This document shows, piece after piece, positions 1-9,474 of a DNA stretch of 37,451 nt. Position numbers and translations under genes: made by a program. Position 1 is the stretch's first letter. The number at the start of each line of letters is the position of its first letter. The notes beneath the pieces are model-generated. The model was not told where the DNA came from. It did not search any database and was given only the letters and a program-made list of their open reading frames with translations. The stretch comes from Thermoplasmatota archaeon (GTDB lineage Archaea; Thermoplasmatota; Thermoplasmata; Thermoplasmatales; Thermoplasmataceae): the NCBI GenBank assembly GCA_023379825.1, contig JAMCPQ010000049.1, positions 1-37,451 on the forward strand. Direction: 5' to 3'.

Positions 1-905
1 GCTCCAAGTATTGGTATGATGCTGACCCCAAATTCTTCCTGTCTCCTCAAAAGCCAGGCAAGCGAGAGCTGAGATGTGGTTACCTGCATATCTTTTGCAA
101 GTTCTGACAGAATTCTGACATGATTTGTGCTGGACTCTATTTTCTTCTCAAAGCCTTCAGTGTAGCCCGCCCTGCTGTCATTAGGTACACCTTTGAGATA
201 TTTCCCGGTGAGAATTCCCTCTGCAAGGGGGACATATGCCAGAATGGCCAGTTTGTTTTCCCTGGCTATCCTCAGGTTTGATCCTTCCAGTTCCCTCTCC
301 AGAATGTTGTAAGGTTCCTGCAAGGAAACAAATGTCTCCCATCCATTCTTTAATGCAATATCAAGCATTTCTGATGTTGCTTCAGGTGGATGATTACTCA
401 CCCCAAGGTAATGGACAAGCCCATTGTGAACAAGGTCATTCAGGATATCCATTGTTTCTGCGGCTTTAGTATTCGGATCCTGCCAGTGAATCTGATAAAG
501 ATCCACATAGTCAAGCTGCAGTCTTGAAAGACTCTGCCTTATCTGCCACGATATATGTTTCCTGGAAAGCCCGCCTCCGTTTGGAAAGGATGCGACCTCA
601 GCTCTGACTTTAGTGGCAATAACCAGTGATTCCCTTTCATAGCCATTGATGAATTTCCCAAGAATTCTTTCAGCATTACCTGAATGGTCGGGATGAAGAT
701 GGGTTTCACTTATTGTCCCGTGGTATGTGTTCGCGGTGTCGAAGAAATTTATTCCAAGGTCAAGGGCTTTTTTGAATATTCTGTTTGACTTATCCTCATC
801 AACATAGAATATGCCCTGTTCATCTTTTTGCCTGGATGGAGGGAGATGCCAGGTACCCAGTGCAAACTGGGAGACCTGCATACCGCCGATAAACCTGTAT
901 TTCAT
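1..905 (-). CDS. Aldo/keto reductase (3' end truncated by window start)
   Basis: Minus-strand frame open from ATG (cat at 903-905) to the window edge. Translation begins MKYRFIGGMQVSQFALGTWHLPPSRQ and contains LGINFFDTANTYHG and LDYVDLYQIHWQDP, typical of aldo/keto reductases. Absent from the ORF track because no stop lies in the window. Confidence 0.88.
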   Translation of the reverse strand, partial: MKYRFIGGMQVSQFALGTWHLPPSRQKDEQGIFYVDEDKSNRIFKKALDLGINFFDTANTYHGTISETHLHPDHSGNAERILGKFINGYERESLVIATKVRAEVASFPNGGGLSRKHISWQIRQSLSRLQLDYVDLYQIHWQDPNTKAAETMDILNDLVHNGLVHYLGVSNHPPEATSEMLDIALKNGWETFVSLQEPYNILERELEGSNLRIARENKLAILAYVPLAEGILTGKYLKGVPNDSRAGYTEGFEKKIESSTNHVRILSELAKDMQVTTSQLSLAWLLRRQEEFGVSIIPILG

Positions 906-1060
906 ATTTTGAGATAGGGGTTGCAGTGATAAAACTTACTGGCAACCTCAGTTTCTCATTTTTTCAATCATGAATCATATTTAGGTTCTATCATTTCATA
1001 GAAGGCAGCGTCCTTATCTCTTCGTTTCAGCAGATCCCGGAAATCTAAGTCGGGTCAGGG

Positions 1061-1666
1061 TTAAATTTTTGGTATCCCTATGAGGATAACGTTATACCGG
1101 TCCTCACTCTCATCCTGCTTCTCTTCAAGTTCTCCTTCGGTGTAGATTTCTTCAAAAATTTCCCTGATCCTTGCAACCATCTTTTCATAGGTGCTTCTGG
1201 AAAGCCATGAATTTGAGAACAGAACCTGATCGAAGAATTTAGAATTGAATTGCTTAGTAAACTCTTCATCGGACTTCATTTCTATCTCTCTCGCCATAAT
1301 TTTCAATCTAAGAATTTCGCTGTTAATTCCGGAAATAAGATATTCCCTTAGTTCTTCAGGAGATTTCCTGTTCAACAGATCTTCCTGCTGTTTCACAGAG
1401 AACCCTTCGAGAAGCTGCGTATTGGGGTAGTAGTACTTTTCAACATAGTTCTTCTTCACCCTTGTTTCAGGTTCTCTCAGGATTCCATCCTCAACCATCT
1501 CCTTTAAGTTCTGATAGAGGTTGGAGCGGGAGGTACCTATAATTTTGGACATCTGGGTAGCGGTCATCTTTCCGTTCTGTAGCAGAACTATGATTATAGA
1601 CAGCTTGGTCTGGTTCCTGAATGAATCTATCAGACGCTTTCTTCCTTCCTCTGTCTCTTCATCCAT
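1061..1666 (-). CDS. Winged-helix transcriptional regulator (ArsR/PadR-like HTH)
   Basis: 201 aa; N-terminal HTH-like segment NGKMTATQMSKIIGTSRSNLYQNLKEMVEDGIL. Divergent from an MFS gene across a 51-bp intergenic region. Confidence 0.75.
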   Translation of the reverse strand: MDEETEEGRKRLIDSFRNQTKLSIIIVLLQNGKMTATQMSKIIGTSRSNLYQNLKEMVEDGILREPETRVKKNYVEKYYYPNTQLLEGFSVKQQEDLLNRKSPEELREYLISGINSEILRLKIMAREIEMKSDEEFTKQFNSKFFDQVLFSNSWLSRSTYEKMVARIREIFEEIYTEGELEEKQDESEDRYNVILIGIPKI

Positions 1667-1686
1667 CCTATAGAAATTTATATATC

Positions 1687-1708
1687 ACTTATAAGATTAC
1701 GTATAAGT
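1687..1708. promoter_or_regulatory. Inverted-repeat candidate operator between regulator and MFS exporter
   Basis: ACTTATA-AGATTACG-TATAAGT: perfect 7-bp arms, 8-nt spacer, inside the 51-bp divergent intergenic region. Confidence 0.55.
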
Positions 1709-1717
1709 AATTTAGAT

Positions 1718-2965
1718 ATGTATAAAGAAAAAGAACATGTAGGCTCAAAGAAAGTTCATCTCAGTAAAAGTTTCTACCTTCTGGTTTCTTCCGGTTCGCT
1801 CTCACGTGCCGGCACCACTGCATTTTCAATTTCAATATTATGGATCACCCTTGCGCTGACAAATTCCGCTCTTATAGCCGGGCTGGCAGATGGTCTGTTC
1901 ACATTTCCCCTTATTTTCAGTTTCTACTTTGGGGCCATAATAGACAGGAGTGAAAGGAAAAAGGACATAATGGTAGGATCAACCCTGCTCAGGGCGGGAG
2001 CAGTTCTTCTGATATTCATTGCAGTACTTATTCATGTTTTTGTATTGATTATTTTGCTGATCTATTTTTGTGTAATAATTACAGGAACCATGTCCGATAT
2101 ACAGAACTCGGTCAGATCAGTGTGGACCAAGTCTTTTCTAAATGAGGGGCAGTATCAGAGGGGTACTTCTCTCATGAATGGCTCAATTTCTCTTGCTGAA
2201 GGAGTTGGATACGCCATCTCTGGGATACTGCTTTACCTGGGCTACATGTATGCAGTAATTCTTCTTGCCTCTATTTCACTTATTTCTCTCGTACCTGTTA
2301 TTCTGTTGAAGGAGAAGAAACAGGAAACAGATAAAACATCAGAAAGGAGTGTCAGGAAGGACATGTTTGAAGGGATAGCTTTCATCAGAAAAAACAGAAG
2401 CCTGAGACAGCTCATAATAATAATGATCTTTGCGAATTTTGTAATAGCAATGGTTGGAATAGGGTTCACATTCACAGTGGAGGAGGTTTTCAGGATCCCG
2501 GCATTCTATCTAAGTCTCATTTTTATAGCCCTTTCAGTGGGAATAGCTGGGGGTTCAATACCCGGAAGCCTGATAAGAGGGACACTCGGCCCTGTTATCG
2601 TTCCGCTCCTTGCATTCGCCGGTGTTCTGTTCATTTCCATTGGCTATGTGAATGAAGTTTTGGTATTCGCAGCTATGGTTTTTGGAATAGGGTTCTCCAT
2701 TGGTATAATCAATTCTGTTGCAGAAACAGTGTTCATCAGGAAAGTTCCCTCCGGAATGATGGCAAGGATAAGTGGTGCTGTGAATACATTTGCACTATCT
2801 GCAACATTCCTATCCGGAACTATGGCGGGAGTAATCATTGAATTTTTCACTATCAGGTCTCTATTCCTGATAATCGGTACTGCAACAATATTTGCAGGAA
2901 TCCTGATAATATTCATGAAGGACTTTTACAGAGAAAGGATTGATCATGCCACAAATGTAAATTAA
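1718..2965 (+). CDS. MFS transporter
   Basis: 415 aa, multiple hydrophobic helices, FGAIIDRSERKK loop typical of MFS. Confidence 0.85.
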   Translation: MYKEKEHVGSKKVHLSKSFYLLVSSGSLSRAGTTAFSISILWITLALTNSALIAGLADGLFTFPLIFSFYFGAIIDRSERKKDIMVGSTLLRAGAVLLIFIAVLIHVFVLIILLIYFCVIITGTMSDIQNSVRSVWTKSFLNEGQYQRGTSLMNGSISLAEGVGYAISGILLYLGYMYAVILLASISLISLVPVILLKEKKQETDKTSERSVRKDMFEGIAFIRKNRSLRQLIIIMIFANFVIAMVGIGFTFTVEEVFRIPAFYLSLIFIALSVGIAGGSIPGSLIRGTLGPVIVPLLAFAGVLFISIGYVNEVLVFAAMVFGIGFSIGIINSVAETVFIRKVPSGMMARISGAVNTFALSATFLSGTMAGVIIEFFTIRSLFLIIGTATIFAGILIIFMKDFYRERIDHATNVN

Positions 2966-3208
2966 TTGAGGAATCAATATCAGGAAAGTTTCATTGCTCA
3001 AAGCCTTTAGCGACGCCATTCCAGCATCTAACGGCTTCCTTAAGTATTTGTAACATCCAATCGGGAATACAGGGAAATTAATATTAAGGTTCCACCCTCA
3101 GAGTGCCATACAAAGATTAAAGAAATGCACCATCAGTTGTTGCCAAGGACACTTGAGTGACAAAAAGAGGCATGGCAAACAAATTATGTGAGGTGATAAT
3201 CAGGGTCC

Positions 3209-4510
3209 GTGAAAATTGCTGGTATGGACGGTAAACAGTGGACAAGAATTATTGCAGCATGGTCAGGCTGGTTGATGGATGGCTATGTCTCCATTTCCTA
3301 TGCACTTGTAGCTGCAACCATTGCTCCTATCATCTTTGGGCCAACTAAGTATGCCCTTGTTGCGACATTCCTCGGATTTGCGGTTACATCCCTATCCCGT
3401 GTCCTTGGGTCTCTGTTCTTCGGAAATTTCCTCGGTGACAGGCTTGGAAGAAGGAAAATGCTCACTGTTACTGTGTTTGGATTTTCAATCTTCGGTTTCA
3501 GCATAGGTTTTGTACCGACATATTCTCAGGTAGGGTTCCTGGCCCCTGTTATTATGTATCTCCTCCTTTTCTTTGTGGGCTTCTTTGCAGGTGCTGAATA
3601 TGGCGGTGGTGCAGCTCTTGCATCAGAAAGCGCACCTCCCTCAAAGAGGAATTTTGTCGGTGCCTTTGTTCAGAGCGGCTTCGGAGTCGGTTACTTCATA
3701 GTGTCTCTTGTATATTCCCTGATGAGCCTTCATTTTGGCCAGAGCCTTTTCAATTCCACAGACTGGAGATATCTATTCTTCAGTGCAATAATTCCGGGAA
3801 TGATCTCTCTTGCAACACGGTTTGGTTCTCTTGATTCAACAGTCTTTACAGAAATGTCAGCTAAAAGGGAAATATCAAAGCATCCAATTCTAGATCTGTT
3901 CAGGGAATCACCCAGAGCACTGATCTTTGCCATATTTATTACCTCCGGGATTCTGTACATAAATTCCGGCACTCTGTCATATTATCCTACAGTAATGCAC
4001 GAATACCTGAAGCTGAATGACTCCTCAATAGGATATTTCATAGCTCTGATAAACCTAATTTCCCTGTTTGGGGTCTGGATAGGTGGCCTTATTTCCCTGA
4101 AGTTCCAGGCCAGAAAGTTGTCCATGTTCTTCTATTCACTGATTTTTGCAATATTCTTCTACCCACTGCTTCTTCTGGGATATTCGCAAAACGGGACATA
4201 TATAATTCTGGGCTTCGGTTTCCAGGCATTCCTTGAGGCCATAATTTTTGCGTCCCTTCCAACATTTCTGGCAGAAACTTTCAGCAAGAAATTCAGGTCA
4301 ACTGCTGTTGGTTTCTCCTACAATATGGGGGCAGTTATTGGCGGTTTCGCTCCGACCATAATATCAGTGTTTGAAATCACATCGTTCTCAACAGTTCCAT
4401 GGGCACTGAATCTGCTTGCCGGATCTGCTATTTTACTCTTTGGAGTATTCATGTCGAGGGAAACATGGAATCCATCCACTAACAAGACTACAGATGCAAT
4501 AACGCAGTAA
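3209..4510 (+). CDS. MFS transporter (sugar/organic-acid type)
   Basis: 433 aa; GDRLGRRKML motif, about 12 hydrophobic segments. GTG start with an upstream GAGGTGA; an internal ATG at 3224 is an alternative start. Confidence 0.85.
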   Translation: MKIAGMDGKQWTRIIAAWSGWLMDGYVSISYALVAATIAPIIFGPTKYALVATFLGFAVTSLSRVLGSLFFGNFLGDRLGRRKMLTVTVFGFSIFGFSIGFVPTYSQVGFLAPVIMYLLLFFVGFFAGAEYGGGAALASESAPPSKRNFVGAFVQSGFGVGYFIVSLVYSLMSLHFGQSLFNSTDWRYLFFSAIIPGMISLATRFGSLDSTVFTEMSAKREISKHPILDLFRESPRALIFAIFITSGILYINSGTLSYYPTVMHEYLKLNDSSIGYFIALINLISLFGVWIGGLISLKFQARKLSMFFYSLIFAIFFYPLLLLGYSQNGTYIILGFGFQAFLEAIIFASLPTFLAETFSKKFRSTAVGFSYNMGAVIGGFAPTIISVFEITSFSTVPWALNLLAGSAILLFGVFMSRETWNPSTNKTTDAITQ

Positions 4511-4549
4511 ATCTGATAAATATGAGGCAGGGAAAACCTGCCAGATTTA
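4508..4549 (+). terminator. Two-tier stem-loop after the MFS gene (possible terminator or leader structure)
   Basis: Inner stem GGCAGG-GAAAA-CCTGCC (4526-4542) nested in outer pairing TAAATCT (4508-4514) / AGATTTA (4543-4549). Confidence 0.4.
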
Positions 4550-4573
4550 ATTACTTTCCCGCCATTTACTCCC

Positions 4574-5089
4574 ATGGCAGAAGAGAATCTTAACAACGTC
4601 AATCTGAAACTGCTGAAAGATACAGAGGTAAAGGCCAGGGCAAATGGGAACTCTTTCCCGACCAAAAAAGTCATTACCGGTCATCTAACACTTAAAGGAA
4701 GCCCTGAGTTTGAGGCAACTGTAGCATCCAATCTCTCAAATTTCACTTTACAGGCGGACGAACCACCTGCCCTTGGAGGATCAGGAGTGAATCCAACACC
4801 TCTGACATACCTTCTGTTCGGCCTGGTTTCATGTTTCACAACCTCCCTTGCAAACCAGTGTGCAATTGCGGGTTTGAAGCTGAATAATCTGGAAGTTACC
4901 GGGACGATGAACTATGATCTGGGGCCGGTTGTTACTGAAGCGGACACTCCTATCGTAAAGGATGTCACCCTTTCTGTGAAGTCTGACAGGGACCTCACTG
5001 AGATGATTAAAAAGGCAAGGAGACACTGCCCATCTCTGTTTGCCATTGAAAACCCCATCAGGACTACAATCGTCCAGGAAAAATCCTGA
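4574..5089 (+). CDS. OsmC family protein
   Basis: 171 aa; NPTPLTYLLFGLVSCFTTSLANQCAIAGLKLNNLEVTGTMNYDLG matches the OsmC/Ohr pattern with its central Cys. Confidence 0.85.
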   Translation: MAEENLNNVNLKLLKDTEVKARANGNSFPTKKVITGHLTLKGSPEFEATVASNLSNFTLQADEPPALGGSGVNPTPLTYLLFGLVSCFTTSLANQCAIAGLKLNNLEVTGTMNYDLGPVVTEADTPIVKDVTLSVKSDRDLTEMIKKARRHCPSLFAIENPIRTTIVQEKS

Positions 5090-6202
5090 TCAGCGAACCA
5101 TCCTCAGGATATCCTCAAGTATTGTATCCGGATTTTCCGTACCCACAGAGAGCCTGAAGAAATTCTCATCCACCCCTATTTCCCGGAGTTCCTCTCTTCC
5201 AAGCGACCTGTGTGACATCGTCTTTGGATGTGAAATAACAGTATTTACTGAGCCCAGGGTGTTCGCCGGTTCTATATACCTCAGCTTTTTCATCAATTCA
5301 AATGGATTCTCAGCACCTTTTCTCACCCTGAAGGAAAGTACAGGTCCATACCCGCTCAACTGATGCGAAGCGATAAGGTGGTCTGGATGCCCATCAAGTC
5401 CGGGATATATAACTTCATCAAAAACATTCAACTCAGAAAGCTTTTTTGCCAGATAGAATGCGTTTTCATTTCCCTTATTGATTCTCAGTTCAAGTGTCTT
5501 GATTCCTCTGATAGCCAGGAAAGCTGTATTTGGGTCAAGATTTGTACCGAGCGTTCTTCTGAAGTTATCAATTATTGTAATTAATTCGTTCCTGCCGCTT
5601 ATAGATCCAGCTATGATATCATTATGTCCACCTATGAATTTTGAGAGGCTGTGCAGCGACAGATCCGCTCCAAGTTCCAGAGGCTTGAGATTAATTGGGG
5701 TGGCAAAGGTTGAATCCACAATCAATATGCCTCCCTTTTCATGGACAGAATCCGAAATTCTCTCTATATCATAAACCCTGAGTGAAGGATTGGATATGGC
5801 CTCAAGAAATACCACCGTTCCTTCTTTCAGAGATTTCAGTATGTTTTCAGTGCCTGTACCCGAGGTTGTGACTTCCACGCCCCATTCCCGAAGAAACCCG
5901 GTTGCCAGGTTTCTTGTCCTGGCAAAAAGGTCAAGTGGAAGTAAGAGTCTTGAACCAGGCTTCAGCAGTGATAAAAGGGAGGTTGAAATTGCACCCATAC
6001 CTGAAGAAAAGCATGTCGTGGATTCAGCTCCCTCCAGCTCAGAGATTATTCTGGAAAGTTCCTCTACCGTGGGGTTATTTTCTCTTCCGTATCTGTATCT
6101 GTCTCCCTCAGGAAGCTTGAAGGCACTGGTCTGATAGATTGGAAATGTCAGGCTGTACCTAGGGGGATCAACTGTTTCCTTTACTTTCATTTCATTGCTC
6201 AA
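5090..6202 (-). CDS. Trans-sulfuration PLP enzyme (cystathionine gamma-synthase/lyase family)
   Basis: 370 aa; YGRENNPTVEELSRIISELEGAESTTCFSSGMGAIS and SLHSLSKFIGGHNDIIAGS (PLP Lys), Cys/Met metabolism PLP family. Confidence 0.88.
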   Translation of the reverse strand: MSNEMKVKETVDPPRYSLTFPIYQTSAFKLPEGDRYRYGRENNPTVEELSRIISELEGAESTTCFSSGMGAISTSLLSLLKPGSRLLLPLDLFARTRNLATGFLREWGVEVTTSGTGTENILKSLKEGTVVFLEAISNPSLRVYDIERISDSVHEKGGILIVDSTFATPINLKPLELGADLSLHSLSKFIGGHNDIIAGSISGRNELITIIDNFRRTLGTNLDPNTAFLAIRGIKTLELRINKGNENAFYLAKKLSELNVFDEVIYPGLDGHPDHLIASHQLSGYGPVLSFRVRKGAENPFELMKKLRYIEPANTLGSVNTVISHPKTMSHRSLGREELREIGVDENFFRLSVGTENPDTILEDILRMVR

Positions 6203-7115
6203 TTCTTACACCTTCGCTCTCCTTTACCTCTTTAACTTCACACAATATTCCAAGGGTTTGAAACCTTTCTTTAATGCTTTTCCGGACTTTTTCAATGTGA
6301 TCATCAGTACACACAAAAAACATGGCCGGGCCTGCTCCAGAAATACAGGCCCCCAGAGCACCTTTATCAAGTGCATCACTCCTGACTGCATTGTAATATT
6401 GAAGAAGTCTTGCTCTCTCAGGTTCGAAGATAAAGTCATTCATTCCAAGAGTTATCAATTCGCCATCTCCTGACTGAAGTCCGGATATAAGAAAAGCAAG
6501 GGATGAAGAATTCATCACATGGCTCTTCCTAGTTACAATGTCAGGAATTATCCTCCTCATAGTTTCTGTCTTTAAAGGTATGTCCTGGACAAGGGGCAAT
6601 GCTATCAAGAATCTGAGATCAGGATGAATCTTAACCCTTTTAGCATTTATCTTTCCGTCTGATCTCACTATGACAAGCCCGCCAAGAAGGGATGCGGACA
6701 CATTATCATAATGAATTCCTTCAGTTGAAGCGGATTCACCATGTCCGCTTAAGGCTATCTTTTCCTCTGCGGACAGTTCAAGATCATAAATGGAATTCAG
6801 AGCTTCCAACGTCGCTGCAGAAGAAGATCCACTTCCTCCAAGACCTGAGGATATGGGAATTCCCTTGTTAATCTCAATAGAAATGCTGTCAGATATATCA
6901 TATCTATTAAGAAATTCAAGAGCAACCCTTCCTGCAGAGTTTTGCTCCGGAATTGCTGGAGTACTTTCAGAAATTATTCTTATCTTACTTTCATGATCTT
7001 TTGAAACTTGCACAGTCACTCTGTCGAATCCAAAATCATGGCACAGGGCCAGTGAATCAAACCCCGGACCCATATTAGCAGAGGAGGAATATGCTATTGC
7101 TGTTGTTTTCTTCAA
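6192..7115 (-). CDS. thrB: Homoserine kinase (GHMP kinase)
   Basis: 307 aa; SSANMGPGFDSLALC, GIPISSGLGGSGSSSAATLEALN (GHMP ATP-binding motif), GACISGAGPAMF. Overlaps the PLP enzyme start by 11 bp. Confidence 0.9.
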   Translation of the reverse strand: MKKTTAIAYSSSANMGPGFDSLALCHDFGFDRVTVQVSKDHESKIRIISESTPAIPEQNSAGRVALEFLNRYDISDSISIEINKGIPISSGLGGSGSSSAATLEALNSIYDLELSAEEKIALSGHGESASTEGIHYDNVSASLLGGLVIVRSDGKINAKRVKIHPDLRFLIALPLVQDIPLKTETMRRIIPDIVTRKSHVMNSSSLAFLISGLQSGDGELITLGMNDFIFEPERARLLQYYNAVRSDALDKGALGACISGAGPAMFFVCTDDHIEKVRKSIKERFQTLGILCEVKEVKESEGVRIEQ

Positions 7116-7198
7116 TGTTCTGTAATTATATTACTGTATTACTTGATTATTGATTATAATATTACTCGGGATGATATAATGTCTGTAAAAAATTGTAA

Positions 7199-7285
7199 TT
7201 AATCGTATCCGCAGCCGCACTGAACAGCCTCTTCCTGAGACTCGTGCTCAGCACCGCACATCTTGCAGTGGTGGTTTCCTTCCAT
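7199..7285 (-). CDS. 28-aa Cys-rich microprotein (zinc-binding-like)
   Basis: Manual translation MEGNHHCKMCGAEHESQEEAVQCGCGYD*; upstream on the coding strand TTTATAAATAG (TATA-like) and AGAGGTGA (SD) before the ATG. CxxC...CxC pattern. Too short for the ORF track. Confidence 0.7.
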   Translation of the reverse strand: MEGNHHCKMCGAEHESQEEAVQCGCGYD

Positions 7286-7510
7286 GCTTTCTTTCACCTC
7301 TTAATGCTAATTATTCTCACTATTTATAAAGCTTACGAATCTGTGTATCGTCGATTATCGAAATAATGTGCAAAGAAGCAGTGAATTATTGGATTTTCCT
7401 CAATATTCGGTAATTGTCTATTTATTCTGAAAAACAGGTGAAATGTATTAAAATATTGTTCTGAATTTTCAGGGAAAATTATGAATATGTTCTGTAAAAT
7501 ATGGCATTTT

Positions 7511-8077
7511 CTATGTTCGACATATTTTAAGAAAGTTTTCGAACATCTCCGTCCCATATTGTGTGTTCTGAACTTCAGGGTGGAACTGCACTCCATATAT
7601 GGGTTTGGAATTATGCTGGAAAGCCTGAATTTTACAAGTTTTTGAGGATCCAAACACGGTGAAACAATCCGGGAGCTCTTTAACTTCGTCATTATGGTTC
7701 TCCCAGGCGATTATTCTGTCACCAATACCATCGATGAGAGGTGATCTTCCGGAGAAAGATATTTCGGCTTTACCAAATTCTGGATGGACGCCAGGTCCAA
7801 CCTTCCCACCAAAGTTCAGGGCTATAAACTGGGCACCCACACATATCCCAAAAACTGGAAAATTATGATCCTCAATGTATGACTTCACATTACCCAGCTT
7901 GGGAAGTTCAGAAACTATACTTGGGGCGCCTCCTGAAAGGACAATTCCATCAGCGTTATTCAATGATTCTGAGGGGGAGGTATTTGGAATTATGGAAACC
8001 TCAACACCCAGATCCCTGAGAACTCTGTATTCACGGTGGGTCCACTGCCCGCCGTTGTCAATAACATATATCTGCAT
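7511..8077 (-). CDS. guaAA: GMP synthase glutamine amidotransferase subunit
   Basis: MQIYVIDNGGQWTHREYRVLRDLGVEVSIIPNT; GICVGAQFIAL (GATase nucleophile Cys); YGVQFHPEVQNTQYG. The start at 8077 is preferred over the track start at 8104. Confidence 0.9.
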   Translation of the reverse strand: MQIYVIDNGGQWTHREYRVLRDLGVEVSIIPNTSPSESLNNADGIVLSGGAPSIVSELPKLGNVKSYIEDHNFPVFGICVGAQFIALNFGGKVGPGVHPEFGKAEISFSGRSPLIDGIGDRIIAWENHNDEVKELPDCFTVFGSSKTCKIQAFQHNSKPIYGVQFHPEVQNTQYGTEMFENFLKICRT

Positions 8078-8081
8078 GTAT

Positions 8082-9011
8082 CTATTCCATTCCAGGAATA
8101 CCAAGGGATTTGCTTATCTCCTTATATCTGTTCCTTATTGTTACCTCAGTCACACCGGACACTCTGGCAATCTCTTTCTGAGTCCTTGGTTTTCCAACCA
8201 TAACTGATGCGATATATATGGAGGCAGCTGCTACTCCTGTGGGGCCTTTTCCAGAGGAAATGCCTAGTTCAATTGATTTTCGTACAATGTCTTCACTCAC
8301 GATAATGGCCTGCTTATCCAGATCCAGCTTGCTACAGAACTGAGCAACATATGAATAGGGAGTAGTGGGTTTTAGATTGAGGCTGAGCTCCTTTGCAAGA
8401 TGCCTGTAGGCTTTTCCTATCTTTTTCTTGTTGACTTCAGAGGCTTTTGATATTTCATCCAGGGTCCTTGGTAGATTAACCATTCTGCAAGCCGCATAGA
8501 TGGATGCACATACTATGCTTTCAATGCTTCTCCCTCTGATCAGATTCTTTTCAACTGCTCTTCTGTATATAAGTGCCGCAGTTTCCTTAATATCCTTCGG
8601 GATACCAAGTTTTGCTCCGTTATCGTTCAGCATCTGCAATGCCAGAGAAAGGTTTCTCTCCGCTGCATTGCTTACACGAATCCTCTGATGCCATTTTCTC
8701 ACTCTATAAATCTGTGCCCTGTTCTTGTGTGGGATACGCTTACCATAATAATCCTTATTTGACCATGAAATCTCAGTTGCCAGACCTTTATCATGGCTCA
8801 AAAACGTCATTGGAGAACCAGTCCTTGCCCTTCTATCATCCTGCTCAGAATCAAAGGCACGCCACTCAGGTCCCTGGTCAATAAAAGAATCCTCCAGGAC
8901 CATTCCACAGTCGTTACAAATCAATTCCCCCCTTTCATAATCCCTAATCAAATGTTCTGAGCTGCACTCAGGGCATTTTTTGGTAATGTCATGATCAATA
9001 TTCGGAGCCAT
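8082..9011 (-). CDS. tfb: Transcription initiation factor IIB (TFB paralog 1)
   Basis: Zn ribbon [30 protein letters not shown]-finger GPEWRAFD, cyclin repeats, terminal [16 protein letters not shown]. Confidence 0.96.
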   Translation of the reverse strand: MAPNIDHDITKKCPECSSEHLIRDYERGELICNDCGMVLEDSFIDQGPEWRAFDSEQDDRRARTGSPMTFLSHDKGLATEISWSNKDYYGKRIPHKNRAQIYRVRKWHQRIRVSNAAERNLSLALQMLNDNGAKLGIPKDIKETAALIYRRAVEKNLIRGRSIESIVCASIYAACRMVNLPRTLDEISKASEVNKKKIGKAYRHLAKELSLNLKPTTPYSYVAQFCSKLDLDKQAIIVSEDIVRKSIELGISSGKGPTGVAAASIYIASVMVGKPRTQKEIARVSGVTEVTIRNRYKEISKSLGIPGME

Positions 9012-9338
9012 TATTACACCTATTAGTTTTAAGTACCCACATCTTTATCTCTATTAAATCTTTTCGGAAAAAACTTCCCTATCCTTGAGAGGTTCTATTT
9101 TCAACACACCATATTAAGTCCTATGGAAAGAGATTTCACGTCCCTGAGTTATGCTTGACTCTGATGCAATTCAGTTCCTTGAAACCAGTGTGACCCCTGT
9201 AAAAATACTTTATACAAATTGATAAATAGTCTAATTTCCCATCTCATGTATAATTAAAAAAATCATGGAGTCGAGAAACAATCGATCAGGAGAACACGAG
9301 ATGAATGGTATTCGTTCCACATATCAACCCATGTCAAC

Positions 9339-9364
9339 ATTAGTAAACCCATAGATTTACTAAT
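9339..9364. repeat. Inverted repeat / hairpin upstream of gar1-tfb
   Basis: ATTAGTAAA-CCCATAGA-TTTACTAAT: perfect 9-bp arms, 8-nt spacer. Confidence 0.65.
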
Positions 9365-9380
9365 TCCACAATCACTCATA

Positions 9381-9402
9381 TGGTATTCAAACAGGAATAC
9401 CA
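9381..9402. repeat. Second inverted repeat upstream of gar1-tfb
   Basis: TGGTATTC-AAACAG-GAATACCA: perfect 8-bp arms. A third copy of TGGTATTC lies at 9306-9313. Confidence 0.65.
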
Positions 9403-9447
9403 ATGTTTTAATATAGTGATAATTTGAATTAAGACTTTTGCGTTAAA

Positions 9448-9455
9448 TTTATATA
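9448..9455 (+). promoter_or_regulatory. TATA box for gar1-tfb
   Basis: TTTATATA about 20-27 nt upstream of the ATG at 9475, spacing consistent with a leaderless transcript. Confidence 0.6.
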
Positions 9456-9474
9456 GTTTACTCTGATATATGAT

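Noticed and set aside
236-469. 77-aa plus-strand ORF
   Set aside because: Antisense to the aldo/keto reductase.
2991-3077. Short minus-strand open frame (CIPDWMLQILKEAVRCWNGVAKGFEQ) between the two MFS genes
   Set aside because: Reads like a possible C-terminal remnant of a lost gene or transposase, but too short to support without a search.
4318-4674. 118-aa minus-strand ORF
   Set aside because: Antisense to the MFS 3' end and OsmC 5' end, which have clear family motifs.
7333-7692. 119-aa minus-strand ORF
   Set aside because: Overlaps guaA in another frame; no recognisable motif.
9265-9354. 29-aa ORF MESRNNRSGEHEMNGIRSTYQPMSTLVNP in the tfb-gar1 gap
   Set aside because: No Shine-Dalgarno, and it overlaps the inverted repeat; likely chance.
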